DNA from: Gracilimonas mengyeensis
Lineage (GTDB): Bacteria; Bacteroidota; Rhodothermia; Balneolales; Balneolaceae
Direction of reading: 5' to 3'
Assembly (NCBI RefSeq): GCF_900182705.1
Contig: NZ_FXTP01000001.1
Location: 62,001 to 126,000 of the forward strand
Length of the DNA: 64,000 nt
Shown here: piece by piece, positions 32,813-41,388 of the stretch
How the letters are laid out: each line of letters starts with the position of its first letter
Position numbering within the stretch: the first letter of the stretch is position 1
Translations under genes and position numbers: made by a program
The notes under the pieces: model-generated
Told to the model about the DNA's origin: nothing
Database searches by the model: none
The model's input: only the letters and a program-made list of their open reading frames with translations

Positions 32813-33387
32813 GGTGGCTGAACGTCATGGTTTAGGAAAATTTGGGTTCTTTTTTAATTGAAACAAATACAAGGGACTCTATGAAGAATTTGGAAGGTTC
32901 CGCCTTTGTTTATCAAATTGTTACAGAATTATAAATTAACAGCTAACATAACTTCTACAAGTTAATTATATTTGCATGGCAATATCTTCATCAAAAAAGT
33001 TACGAATTTCTTTAAAAAGAACTCCAGTAGCTTTAGAGGATAAATGATTGGCATATATAAAAAATAGAAGTAGTTAGGGTTCATATACACTGATGTTGTA
33101 TCTGTAAGTTGGCGGCTTTTTGCTCACTAATCCAAAGGAAGACAACTGATTGGAGCGTTTTTTGTGGATAGAAAACTGCAATAAAGCGTGCTTATTTCTG
33201 GATGTTATAGATCATCTTGAGAACATCGGAACATTGTTTTGAAGCCTTTTAACAGCTAAAGTCTTCTTAAATGTAGGGCTCCAGTAGCAGTTGGACAGGT
33301 TAAAATTCAAAACAAATAGCTGTGTGATACCTGACAAATTTATACGTGTGATCAGAGCCCTCTTGATCTGAAATTAATTTAATTCTA
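32813..33387. other. 575-bp spacer with duplicated promoter and fossil ino1 start
   Basis: The bases just upstream of flippase copy 1 parallel those upstream of copy 2. Both contain TATYAAATTGTTA, then GCTAACATAACTT, then CAAGTTA, a TATNTTTGC promoter box (TATATTTG at 32967-32974), and ATCAACAAAAAGTTTCGAATG-like sequence. In copy 2 the ATG of that last stretch starts ino1; here the equivalent is ATT (33006-33008), and the frame closes after 13 codons. From about 33050 to 33387 I see no gene. The transplanted promoter could now drive the sulfotransferase genes, with a leader of about 400 nt. Confidence 0.55.
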
Positions 33388-34383
33388 TTGAAAGCCGGTA
33401 TTACCCAAAAGGACATTAAGGACACCAAAAACAATATATTTTTCATCGTAGGTACCAGTCGGTCTGGTTCTACCTTACTGAAAAGTATGTTGAGCATGCA
33501 CAGCAATATGGTGGTGCCTCCTGAAACGCATTTCTTCTATTTCAGCCGGGTGATTCAAAACAGATATGAGAAAGCACACGATAAACAGGCTTTCAGTAAA
33601 AAATTGATTGATTTTTGGTACAATCACAAAACGCGGATAAAGGATTTAGGGCTTCCCAAAAAAGTAGTAGTCGATATTGCTTCTAAACTAAAGCTTACCA
33701 ATCCCTATGATCTATTCACTCTTCTTCTCACTTTATATCGGAAAGAAAGAGGTGCAGGGATTGTTGGTGAGAAAACGCCCCGGCACATATTGTATGTCCG
33801 TGAAATATTAAAAACCTACCCGGACGCTAAAATTATATCTCTTTTCAGAGACCCCAGGGCGGCTGCATGGTCAGAAATTAAGGCTCCGTTTGGCTCGCCT
33901 TCAGTGATAGTTACTACCCGAAGATGGCGGAAATATGTGAAAGAACACGAGCAGCTCAAAAAGCTTTTACCGGAGAATCAGTATCTGATGTTGCGCTACT
34001 CAGATTTAATTGCAAATACTGAGGGCGAGCTTCAAAAAATTTGCACTTTTCTTGGGATGAATTTTGAAGAGGCTATGCTGGAATATTATAACAGGGAGGA
34101 AGAAGGATTTGCGGCAAGAGAAAAATCCTGGAAAAATGGCACACTTAAACCCCTGCAGGAAAACAGGAACGAGGAATGGAAATCAGCTCTAACAGCTTGG
34201 CAAATTACTTTGGTTGAACATATTGCCGGAGATTATTTAACCCGTATGGGATATGAGAAAAGTGGATGTGGGCTTCCTTTTCAAAAAAAGTTGTTCTATC
34301 AGTGCGTAGATTTTAGCCGGTCGATATGGGCCACACTTGCCAAAACAAGAGATGAAGGTTATAAGAATCCAAGCGAAATTTAA
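33388..34383 (+). CDS. Sulfotransferase (PAPS-dependent), first of pair
   Basis: A 331-residue sulfotransferase. The 5'-phosphosulfate-binding loop is FIVGTSRSGSTLL (19-31), GEKTPRHIL (127-135) follows, and the 3'-phosphate-binding motif is LFRDPRAAAWSEI (152-164). It should move sulfate from PAPS to a hydroxyl of a glycan or lipid in the cytoplasm. The start is a TTG; ATG choices inside would delete the PAPS loop. The C-terminal 40 residues are basic and hydrophobic and may touch the membrane. A second sulfotransferase follows after 30 bp; the two are not close paralogues. Confidence 0.88.
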   Translation: MKAGITQKDIKDTKNNIFFIVGTSRSGSTLLKSMLSMHSNMVVPPETHFFYFSRVIQNRYEKAHDKQAFSKKLIDFWYNHKTRIKDLGLPKKVVVDIASKLKLTNPYDLFTLLLTLYRKERGAGIVGEKTPRHILYVREILKTYPDAKIISLFRDPRAAAWSEIKAPFGSPSVIVTTRRWRKYVKEHEQLKKLLPENQYLMLRYSDLIANTEGELQKICTFLGMNFEEAMLEYYNREEEGFAAREKSWKNGTLKPLQENRNEEWKSALTAWQITLVEHIAGDYLTRMGYEKSGCGLPFQKKLFYQCVDFSRSIWATLAKTRDEGYKNPSEI

Positions 34384-34413
34384 ACCAAAAAACAAATAGT
34401 TAGGCTAATAAAT

Positions 34414-35316
34414 ATGGCGGTTTTACAGAAAATAGGTGACCAAATTACCGCGCTTTCTGATGCACTTGGTTTTGAACGCCGGGATCTGAAGGCAGATCTC
34501 GGGTTACCCTGGTATTATTTAAAAAGCAGAATCCTGAATTCTCATTTTAAGTGGGATTATGAGGAGATAGAGCGTTACTGTATGTTTATCGGGTATCCAC
34601 GGAGTGGCCATACGCTGGTGGGTTCATTATTAGATGCCCACCCCGATGTGGTAATTTCGCACGAACTGGATGCACTACGCTATCTGCGAGCTGGTTTTAG
34701 CCGTGAGCAGATTTTCAGCCTGATCTTGCACAAAGACAAGGTTTTTACCGGCAAAGGCCGCGAATGGACCGGCTATGATTACGCCCTTGAAGGCCTGTGG
34801 CAGGGACGATATCGCAATCTGAAAGTGATTGGTGATAAAAAGGGCGGAGGTTCTTCCCGACATCTACAAGCCAAGCCGGACATCATCGAAAAACTTCGTG
34901 CAGAAATAAAATTACCTCTTAAACTTATTCATATTGTCCGGCACCCGCTGGATAACATTGCCACGCACAAGCGGAAGTGGGAAGGAGGTCGCCACAGCCT
35001 TCAGGAAGCCATTGACAGTTATTTTGAAAGAGTGGAAGCCAATGCGAAGCTCAAAACCGAAGTGGACGCCGGGGAATGGTGTGAGTTGACCCATGAACAG
35101 TTTATTGAAGATTCAAAAGGCACATTAAGGACATTGGTAGAGTTTCTGGAAGTGGAACCCTACGAGAATTACCTGAATGCGGCAGCCGAAAAAGTGTTTG
35201 ATTCTCCATCCAAAAGCCGCAATAAAATTGAGTGGCCACAGGAAATGATAGATCAGGTAGCCGAACGCAGCCAAAAATACGAGTTCCTGAAGGACTACGA
35301 GTTTACGGTGGGGTGA
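34414..35316 (+). CDS. Sulfotransferase (PAPS-dependent), second of pair
   Basis: A 300-residue protein with PAPS motif CMFIGYPRSGHTLVGSLL (56-73) and 3'-phosphate motif IHIVRHPLDNIATHKRKW (172-189). It has an N-terminal extension of 50 residues before the loop, unlike the first sulfotransferase. Substrate is unknown; the position between two flippases and next to ino1 suggests a surface glycan or inositol-containing lipid. Confidence 0.88.
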   Translation: MAVLQKIGDQITALSDALGFERRDLKADLGLPWYYLKSRILNSHFKWDYEEIERYCMFIGYPRSGHTLVGSLLDAHPDVVISHELDALRYLRAGFSREQIFSLILHKDKVFTGKGREWTGYDYALEGLWQGRYRNLKVIGDKKGGGSSRHLQAKPDIIEKLRAEIKLPLKLIHIVRHPLDNIATHKRKWEGGRHSLQEAIDSYFERVEANAKLKTEVDAGEWCELTHEQFIEDSKGTLRTLVEFLEVEPYENYLNAAAEKVFDSPSKSRNKIEWPQEMIDQVAERSQKYEFLKDYEFTVG

Positions 35317-35835
35317 TGGATGACACGACGCATCATCGAATTGCTAACCGTATTCGTTGCCATGGCCCACACCATCACCCGGCTACGGCACGTTCCTGTT
35401 TGGTTGCCTTGGAAGACTTAGCCGAATGATGGAGTTCTAATCCATACCAAATCCACCATTCGGCATGGCTGGAATAGGAGAAAGCTAGTTCAGTACGCGA
35501 AGGAGGGATGATGGAGGTGATCTTAGGAAACTTTCTTTGATAAGGGGTTTAAGCCTTCATTGGCCAACATTTCTCATCCCGAATACTCTGTTAGACTTGA
35601 GATTGAGAAAAGCGGACAAGTTCTGCTTTTTATAATACCAGCCAACCGGAGACAGGCGAAGGAGAGACTACTCGGTTCGGTATTACAATTACGATACTTA
35701 CCTAAAGCTTTGATGCTGAATTCAGCTTCGGATAGTCCTCCCTTGAGGGAGGTGCCCGGTTTTTGATTTATCAAAAAACGGCGGAGGGTGTACGATGTTG
35801 AATTCAGATACAATGCTAAGGTAAGGTCAATAAAA
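35317..35835. other. 519-bp spacer with three hairpins
   Basis: No gene is supported here. Three structures stand out. First, GCCGAATGATGGA (35421-35433) pairs with TCCACCATTCGGC (35452-35464), 12 of 13 bp. Second, CCTCCC-TTGA-GGGAGG (35737-35752). Third, CCGGTTTTTGA facing TCAAAAAACGG (35756-35781). The last two together form the GAGGGAGGTGCCCGG ... CGGCGGAGGGTG arrangement seen as a recurrent intergenic repeat in Bacteroidota. A 68-residue ORF at 35560-35766 reads through this repeat and is not a real gene. Confidence 0.5.
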
Positions 35836-37272
35836 TCACTTCCACATAGCCGCAATGGCATCTTTTTCCTTAAACCAGATCACTGCAGCTGTAACGCTAA
35901 ATACAAATACAGAAGCTAATACTACAGCGGTAAGCGTTGTTTCCGGGAAGATTTGCGTGATGCCATAGCGAACGCCATAGGCAAAGAAGGCGAGGGGAAT
36001 AAGTGTGGCAAAAGCGGCGATGCTCTTCAGACCAAATTTCCAGACCGGGGTTTTGGTAAGCTTGGCGCCAAAGTATACAATCACCAAAGAAACCAGCGGA
36101 TAGATGGTCAGCCAAACCAGGGCAACAGCCATAAGACTGATCTGGGAAGCAATCACGAAACTTGCCGGCAATAATAAGGCGTTAGTGGCAGTAAAATAGA
36201 AGATAAAACGTGCTTCGCCCTTTGCATTGATTAGCTTCGGTAGCAGGGTGACCAGGCACTGGATGATTCCTACGGCTACAAAGATGCGCATGTAGGGCAC
36301 GGCATCCATCCACTTCTCGTAGCCCACCAGCGGCAAAAACCAGTCGATATACGTACCGATGATGACCATCACGGTTCCAACCAAAAGCATACTGGCGCGC
36401 GACATGGTATAGAAATAGGTTCTTAAACGATCGGTCTCATGCTGCAATTTGGAAAAAGCAGGATACGCAACCCGGTTAATCACATTGGCGAGTTCCTTCA
36501 CCGTATCAAATACCAGCCGGTAGGCGAAGGAGTAAATCCCCACCAGTTCCATAGAAAAGAACTTACCGATGATCAGGTAATCGGCATTCATATAGAATTT
36601 CTGAAAGAAGTTGGATCCGGTGGTAAACAAACCAAATTCAAGCAAGTGCTTTACATCTTTATAGCTGTACTGAAAACGGGGAAAATAAGGCTTAAACATT
36701 AGGCTAAAGGCCATTTGTCCCACTTTATTAGCCAATTCTGCTAAAATGATGGCCCATGCTCCCCAACCGGTGTAGGCCAGGTAAATCATCAACCCTGCAG
36801 AAGCAGCCAGTGCAACATTGTCGCTGATGGCGAGCTTTTTAAACTCAAGGTCACGCATCATCAGCTTGCTGGAGATCATGTAAAAATTGAAAGCCAGTAT
36901 GGCCAGCATGTATACCCTGATCATGGGAGAGAGTACGGGAGTATCGTAAAAAGCCGCTACAAAAGGGGAACCAAAAAAGATAATGGCGTATACAACCACC
37001 GATAGGGAGAAGCTGGTCCAGAACAGCGAATCAATTTGCGTGCGGCCGATGCGGTCTTCTTGCACAATGGCAGTACCCAATCCGAGTTCGGTAAGAGCTT
37101 TGGTGGTACTGAAAAAGGCGAGAGCGAGGGCGGCAATCCCAAATTGCTCTTCAGAAATAACCTTCAGCGTATAGAAGAGGGCAACGGCATTTAATAAACG
37201 GGCAGTAACCGATCCAGCTCCACTGTATAAAACCGATACAGCCACACGGCGCGCAAAAGAGGTTTCACTCAT
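35836..37272 (-). CDS. Polysaccharide flippase (Wzx-like), copy 2
   Basis: 478 residues, paralogous end to end with the flippase at 31376 (about 86% identity, no gaps). Differences concentrate in membrane segments and in a short loop near residue 201-210 (QYSYKDVKHL here, QFNYKKVTKL in copy 1), which could alter substrate preference. Both open with MSETSFARRV. Divergent from ino1; their shared upstream region is the part that was duplicated. This copy has the intact ino1 beside it, so it is likely the original location. Confidence 0.92.
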   Translation of the reverse strand: MSETSFARRVAVSVLYSGAGSVTARLLNAVALFYTLKVISEEQFGIAALALAFFSTTKALTELGLGTAIVQEDRIGRTQIDSLFWTSFSLSVVVYAIIFFGSPFVAAFYDTPVLSPMIRVYMLAILAFNFYMISSKLMMRDLEFKKLAISDNVALAASAGLMIYLAYTGWGAWAIILAELANKVGQMAFSLMFKPYFPRFQYSYKDVKHLLEFGLFTTGSNFFQKFYMNADYLIIGKFFSMELVGIYSFAYRLVFDTVKELANVINRVAYPAFSKLQHETDRLRTYFYTMSRASMLLVGTVMVIIGTYIDWFLPLVGYEKWMDAVPYMRIFVAVGIIQCLVTLLPKLINAKGEARFIFYFTATNALLLPASFVIASQISLMAVALVWLTIYPLVSLVIVYFGAKLTKTPVWKFGLKSIAAFATLIPLAFFAYGVRYGITQIFPETTLTAVVLASVFVFSVTAAVIWFKEKDAIAAMWK

Positions 37273-37430
37273 AAAGGCTGAAAATCATCGGTTTTTGGGG
37301 ATTGGAATTATTTTTTTCGAGCGGATCAAATATAGGGCGAACTGCAAGGAATTGAAAAGGGCATACCATTGTTTTATTAAATTGTTAAAGAAATGCGAAT
37401 TAAATGCTAACATAACTTAGCCAAGTTATT

Positions 37431-37438
37431 TATCTTTG
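37431..37438 (+). promoter_or_regulatory. -7 promoter box of ino1
   Basis: TATCTTTG fits TAnnTTTG and stands 32 bp before the ino1 ATG. The equivalent box TATATTTG is preserved at 32967-32974 in the duplicated segment. No clear TTG -33 box is at the expected spacing. Confidence 0.55.
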
Positions 37439-37470
37439 CGCAGCAAAAATTTATCAACAAAAAGTTTCGA

Positions 37471-38790
37471 ATGTCTACAACAAGTAAAGCCGCCAACTCA
37501 GATGGTAAACTATTAGTACTTACACCCGGAATGGGAGCCGTTGCAACCACTTTTATCGCAGGTGTGGAATCCGTAAGAAAGGGTTTATCGAAGCCTATTG
37601 GCTCATTAACCCAGATGCAAACAATTCGTTTGGGAGCCCGTTCTGAGAACAGAAGTCCGTTAATTAAGGATTTTTTACCGCTGGCAGATCTTGATGATAT
37701 CGTTTTTGGCGGATGGGATGTGAAGCCCGATAACGTGTATGATGCTTGCGTTCACGCACAAGTTTTGAAGTCTCAGGATTTAGATCCCATTGCAGATTTC
37801 CTGAAAACCATTAAACCCATGTCGGCCGCTTTTGAGCAAAAGTATGTGAAGAAGCTGGACGGACCGAACGTAAAGAAATTTGAAACTAAAAAAGATCTCG
37901 CCGACCAGTTGCGCGAAGACATCCGCAAGAAAAAAGAAGAAACCGGTGCAACACGTGCCGTGATGGTATGGTGTGGATCTACAGAGGTGTATCAATCTCC
38001 TTCTGAATGTCACATGTCGATTGAGGCTTTTGAGAAAGGCCTGGAGAATAACGATGAGTCTATTGCTCCTTCTCAGCTTTACGCATATGCTGCCATCAAA
38101 GAAGGCGTGCCTTACGCCAATGGTGCTCCTAACCTTTCTGCTGATTTCCCGGCTTTGATTCAACTGGCAGAGAAAAACGGCGTGCCCATTGCAGGAAAAG
38201 ACTTTAAAACAGGGCAGACCCTGATGAAAACCATTTTAGCACCGGGCTTTAAAACCCGTATGTTGGGTATCCGCGGATGGTTCTCTACCAATATTTTAGG
38301 AAACCGTGACGGCGAAGTACTGGACGATCCCGATAGCTTCAAATCCAAAGAAGTTACCAAAGCTGGCGTGCTTGATACCATTTTGCAGCCTGATTCTTAC
38401 AAAGATCTGTATAAAGATCTGTATCACAAAGTACGCATTAACTATTACCCGCCACGTGGCGATGAGAAGGAAGGGTGGGACAACATCGATATCTTTGGCT
38501 GGTTGGGTTATCCCATGCAGATCAAAGTGGATTTCTTATGCCGTGACTCTATTTTAGCCGCGCCTATTGTTCTCGATTTGGCTCTGTTTCTTGATCTGGC
38601 CAGCCGTCAGGGTAAGTCAGGCATTCAGGAATGGTTGAGTTTCTACTTCAAGAGCCCACAGGTAGAAGACGGCCACGTACAGGAACACGATATTTTCATT
38701 CAACACTTCAGGCTTAAAAACACCCTGCGCGTAATGGGTGGAGAAGAGCCGGTTACTCACTTGTCGGAAAATTACGATTCGTATAAATAA
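37471..38790 (+). CDS. ino1: Inositol-3-phosphate synthase
   Basis: A 439-residue NAD-dependent enzyme converting glucose-6-phosphate to inositol-3-phosphate. Fingerprints are VLTPGMGAVATTFIAGVE (NAD-binding turn), VPYANGAPNLSADFPAL, GKDFKTGQTLMKTILAPGF, LGIRGWFSTNILGNRDGEVL and the late active-site YPMQIKVDFLCRDSILAAP. Length matches the bacterial/archaeal type. A putative cytidylyltransferase starts 25 bp downstream, so the inositol-phosphate is probably activated to CDP-inositol. Promoter at 37431. Confidence 0.95.
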   Translation: MSTTSKAANSDGKLLVLTPGMGAVATTFIAGVESVRKGLSKPIGSLTQMQTIRLGARSENRSPLIKDFLPLADLDDIVFGGWDVKPDNVYDACVHAQVLKSQDLDPIADFLKTIKPMSAAFEQKYVKKLDGPNVKKFETKKDLADQLREDIRKKKEETGATRAVMVWCGSTEVYQSPSECHMSIEAFEKGLENNDESIAPSQLYAYAAIKEGVPYANGAPNLSADFPALIQLAEKNGVPIAGKDFKTGQTLMKTILAPGFKTRMLGIRGWFSTNILGNRDGEVLDDPDSFKSKEVTKAGVLDTILQPDSYKDLYKDLYHKVRINYYPPRGDEKEGWDNIDIFGWLGYPMQIKVDFLCRDSILAAPIVLDLALFLDLASRQGKSGIQEWLSFYFKSPQVEDGHVQEHDIFIQHFRLKNTLRVMGGEEPVTHLSENYDSYK

Positions 38791-38815
38791 TTCTGGGCAA
38801 CTAAATAAATATTTT

Positions 38816-39565
38816 ATGAGTACAGGAGTAATTCTGGCTGCCGGCTTTGGTTCGCGCCTGGCCGGCACAGATTCGGATACCGATTTAAAGCCACTAACAA
38901 CCGTAAATGGTACGCCTTTAATCTACCGAACCATTCGGAGTTTAAAGGTAGCCGGATGCGATAAAGTGGTTATCGTACTCGGTTTCGGTTTTGAAGAAAT
39001 CAAACAGGAAATTCTTGAATCCTATACTGGTGATGTTCCCATTGAATTTGCCCGGAATGATCAGTTTGAGTTGAAAAACGGAGTATCTGTTCTGGCTGCT
39101 AAGCCACGCATTGAAGGCAATTTTATTCTTACCATGGCCGATCACATCCTCTCAGATGAAATGATGGCTATCGCGGGAGAGCATACGCCTCCTGCAAATG
39201 GGGCCACGCTCCTGGTAGACTATAAGCTGGATTCTATATTTGATATGGATGATGCCACCAAGGTTTTATCCAAAAGAGATAAAATTCAGTCAATTGGCAA
39301 GCAGATAGAAAAGTATAACTGCATCGATACGGGCGTGTTTGTTTGTACCACCGGCTTATTGAATGAAATAGAAGCGGTGTATGATGAGCAGGGGGATGCC
39401 TCTCTTTCTGATGGTGTGCAGGCACTTGCACAAACAGGTCGCATGCATACGCTGGACATCGGTAAAGCTTTCTGGCAGGATGTCGACACTCCCGAAATGC
39501 TGGAGTATGCGGAGAAAATGCTCAGCAAAAAGGAAAAGACTACAGTAGCAGAAGTAGAAGCCTGA
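38816..39565 (+). CDS. Inositol-1-phosphate cytidylyltransferase-like NTP transferase
   Basis: A 249-residue nucleotidyltransferase (Rossmann-like). The nucleotide-binding start is MSTGVILAAGFGSRLAGTDS with the family Lys in DLKPLTTVNG; later come FILTMADHILS (metal-binding Asp) and DIGKAFWQDVDTPEMLEYAE. The start chosen is the ATG at 38816; an upstream in-frame ATG lies inside ino1. It resembles the cytidylyltransferase part of archaeal and thermophile IPCT/DIPPS proteins, but without the CDP-alcohol phosphatidyltransferase domain, which is not found in this window. Product inferred: CDP-inositol. Confidence 0.82.
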   Translation: MSTGVILAAGFGSRLAGTDSDTDLKPLTTVNGTPLIYRTIRSLKVAGCDKVVIVLGFGFEEIKQEILESYTGDVPIEFARNDQFELKNGVSVLAAKPRIEGNFILTMADHILSDEMMAIAGEHTPPANGATLLVDYKLDSIFDMDDATKVLSKRDKIQSIGKQIEKYNCIDTGVFVCTTGLLNEIEAVYDEQGDASLSDGVQALAQTGRMHTLDIGKAFWQDVDTPEMLEYAEKMLSKKEKTTVAEVEA

Positions 39566-39567
39566 GC

Positions 39568-39620
39568 CAGACGGCTTTTTTGCCGAGTGCTTCTCGCTCT
39601 GACGGCTCAAAGTCCGTCTG
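39568..39620 (+). terminator. Stem-loop after the cytidylyltransferase gene
   Basis: CAGACGG (39568-39574) can pair with CCGTCTG (39614-39620), and CGGC-TTTTTT-GCCG (39572-39585) makes an inner alternative. A second local hairpin, GACGG (39601) with CCGTC (39614), competes. It most probably ends the ino1 unit, although a clean T-run after the outer stem is lacking. Confidence 0.5.
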
Positions 39621-39812
39621 ACCGTTATTTTAGCGAGTAGTAAAGTTACCCTTCGCCTTAGCTACTAAGACGCTAATCGCAGGAGTAAAGGTATAGAGAG
39701 GTAAATAAGTTGTCAGATCGTTGAGCAAGTTATTACGGAAAGAGGTATAGCAAGATACTCTTAAATCTGCAGTTTGAAATTTGTAATCTGCAATCTTTAA
39801 TCCAATAAAATC

Positions 39813-40868
39813 TCAATCCGCAACCATATAATAGAAATAACCGGGTTGGTTGCCATTGATAGTGACGGTTCCATTCATCTCAAACAGTTCTCCGCCCAAA
39901 GCTTTTTTGGCAAAGAATTTTTTAATTCCCCCGATCTCATCCAAAATGGAGTAAGTATTAAAATATTCATCCACCCGAATATTAAGCATATCGGTTTGGT
40001 AAGGTTTGACCTTAATGTATTCATCCAGTAATTTTTCATCGGGATGACTACTCACTCTTTCGATAGAAGAAGGCGTTATCAGGTAATCCCTGCCTTGCTT
40101 ATAACGAATGCCAAAGCCAATGGGAATATGCGAGTTCCCATCTCTGCTCAAAGTGATATAATGAAAGTACATGCCATTTTGCGCATCACCTGTTTTTACC
40201 CGGTAGCTGCGATCTATCACTTTTGTAGACAAGTTGTTCTGATAAATATGGTCCATATAGGCTGAACCAGTTACATTAAGTGTATCCCCATTGATGGCTA
40301 CAAAACCTTTAACCTTGGCATGAGGAATCAGCAATGCCATACCAATTTCATTATCTCCGGCTTTATATACTCCGTTGCCAATGGTTTTACCCGGCGCGAT
40401 GTCGAACAGGGTAAGGTCAAGGTCGTACTGAACGCCTTTTTTGATGTTATAGAAAAACAAACGGTGTTCGTCGTCAAGCTTTCCTTTGGCCCAATAAGTA
40501 CGGTCGGGATGGGGCCTGATATACATACTGTCGGGCTCATTTATAAAAGTTTCGGGGCCATATTCTTTATTTACCACATAGGTTTTGCCATCCGTCCATG
40601 AAACAGAAAGTTTTACTCCCGTCACACGGCTTTTGAAAGAACCAAAGTCATTAATAGAAAAAGTATAGATAACCTGAACTCCGTTGTCGAGATTGATGTG
40701 GTAGGTCCAGAGTTCATTATAAAAAGCTGACGACAGATTCTTGGCTTTAAAATCCTTAGGTGTGGTATTACGATAAGAACCATCGGGATGCGTGATGCCG
40801 CTTTGTGCGTATACCAAAACGGGTACCATAAATATGATCAAAAGCAGCCAGGCCTTTATTGCTTTCAT
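39813..40868 (-). CDS. Secreted CrtC/Svf1-like lipocalin-fold protein
   Basis: A 351-residue protein with a signal peptide (AWLLLIIFMVPVLVYAQ). The body is beta-rich and shows features of the hydroxyneurosporene-dehydratase / Svf1 two-lipocalin fold: GSAYMDHIYQNN and the paired MYFHYITLSRDGNSHIP. CrtC itself hydrates carotenoids, but no carotenoid genes are near and the match is weak, so a periplasmic lipid- or hydrophobe-binding role is only a guess. It is divergent from the MMPL exporter across 520 bp. Confidence 0.55.
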   Translation of the reverse strand: MKAIKAWLLLIIFMVPVLVYAQSGITHPDGSYRNTTPKDFKAKNLSSAFYNELWTYHINLDNGVQVIYTFSINDFGSFKSRVTGVKLSVSWTDGKTYVVNKEYGPETFINEPDSMYIRPHPDRTYWAKGKLDDEHRLFFYNIKKGVQYDLDLTLFDIAPGKTIGNGVYKAGDNEIGMALLIPHAKVKGFVAINGDTLNVTGSAYMDHIYQNNLSTKVIDRSYRVKTGDAQNGMYFHYITLSRDGNSHIPIGFGIRYKQGRDYLITPSSIERVSSHPDEKLLDEYIKVKPYQTDMLNIRVDEYFNTYSILDEIGGIKKFFAKKALGGELFEMNGTVTINGNQPGYFYYMVAD

Positions 40869-41388
40869 TTAAAACGGGGTTCTAATAGTTGGAATTGGAA
40901 GGGTCGGAAGATTCTCTTTTTAATAATAATTGCTTGTAATACGTTGGCAGTTAATACGATAGAAGTATAAAACTTTTGTAGCCTAAAGTTTAATTATGCA
41001 ATAGTTAATTTTTATGCTCTTCTTAGTGATGTAATAATTTCAAGCTTCATAACCTTTTTAGTGCTGTAATGTTGCGCACAATTTTTTAAAGAGTTTATCC
41101 TATTAAAAGTTCCAAACAACTCAAACTTCCCCTTGGTTCGTCAATAGTTAAATATTAACGAGATTTTATTCTGTGTTTAGCTAAAATAAGTTAGTTGTAA
41201 AAGAGTTATTTTTGATGCTTATAGGACTGATAAATACTTTTTTTATGTTAAAGAACTACAATAAACCGGTTAATTATTATTTAAAACCAAAATCACTCGC
41301 ATCTGTGATGCACCAATTATTATTTCAACTACAGGCCTGAAATAACATTTTTACAGATTTAGTAATTACTTAAGCACGTATTCTATTC
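40869..41388. other. 520-bp A+T-rich divergent spacer
   Basis: No gene seen. It holds a near-perfect 13-bp direct repeat, TTAGTGATGTAAT (41023-41035) and TTAGTGCTGTAAT (41058-41070), 35 bp apart, which might be a regulator site. A possible -7 box TATTTTTG is at 41207-41214, far upstream of the MMPL gene. A small hairpin, GCATC-TGT-GATGC, lies near 41300. Confidence 0.4.

Noticed and set aside
35560-35766. 68-codon open frame downstream of the second sulfotransferase
   Set aside because: It reads through a GAGGGAGGTGCCCGG-type intergenic repeat (peptide end SPPLREVPGF); such peptides are a well-known annotation artefact.
31376-37272. IS-mediated composite transposon around the sulfotransferases
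   Set aside because: The repeats are whole flippase genes in the same orientation; no transposase, terminal inverted repeats or target-site duplication were seen.
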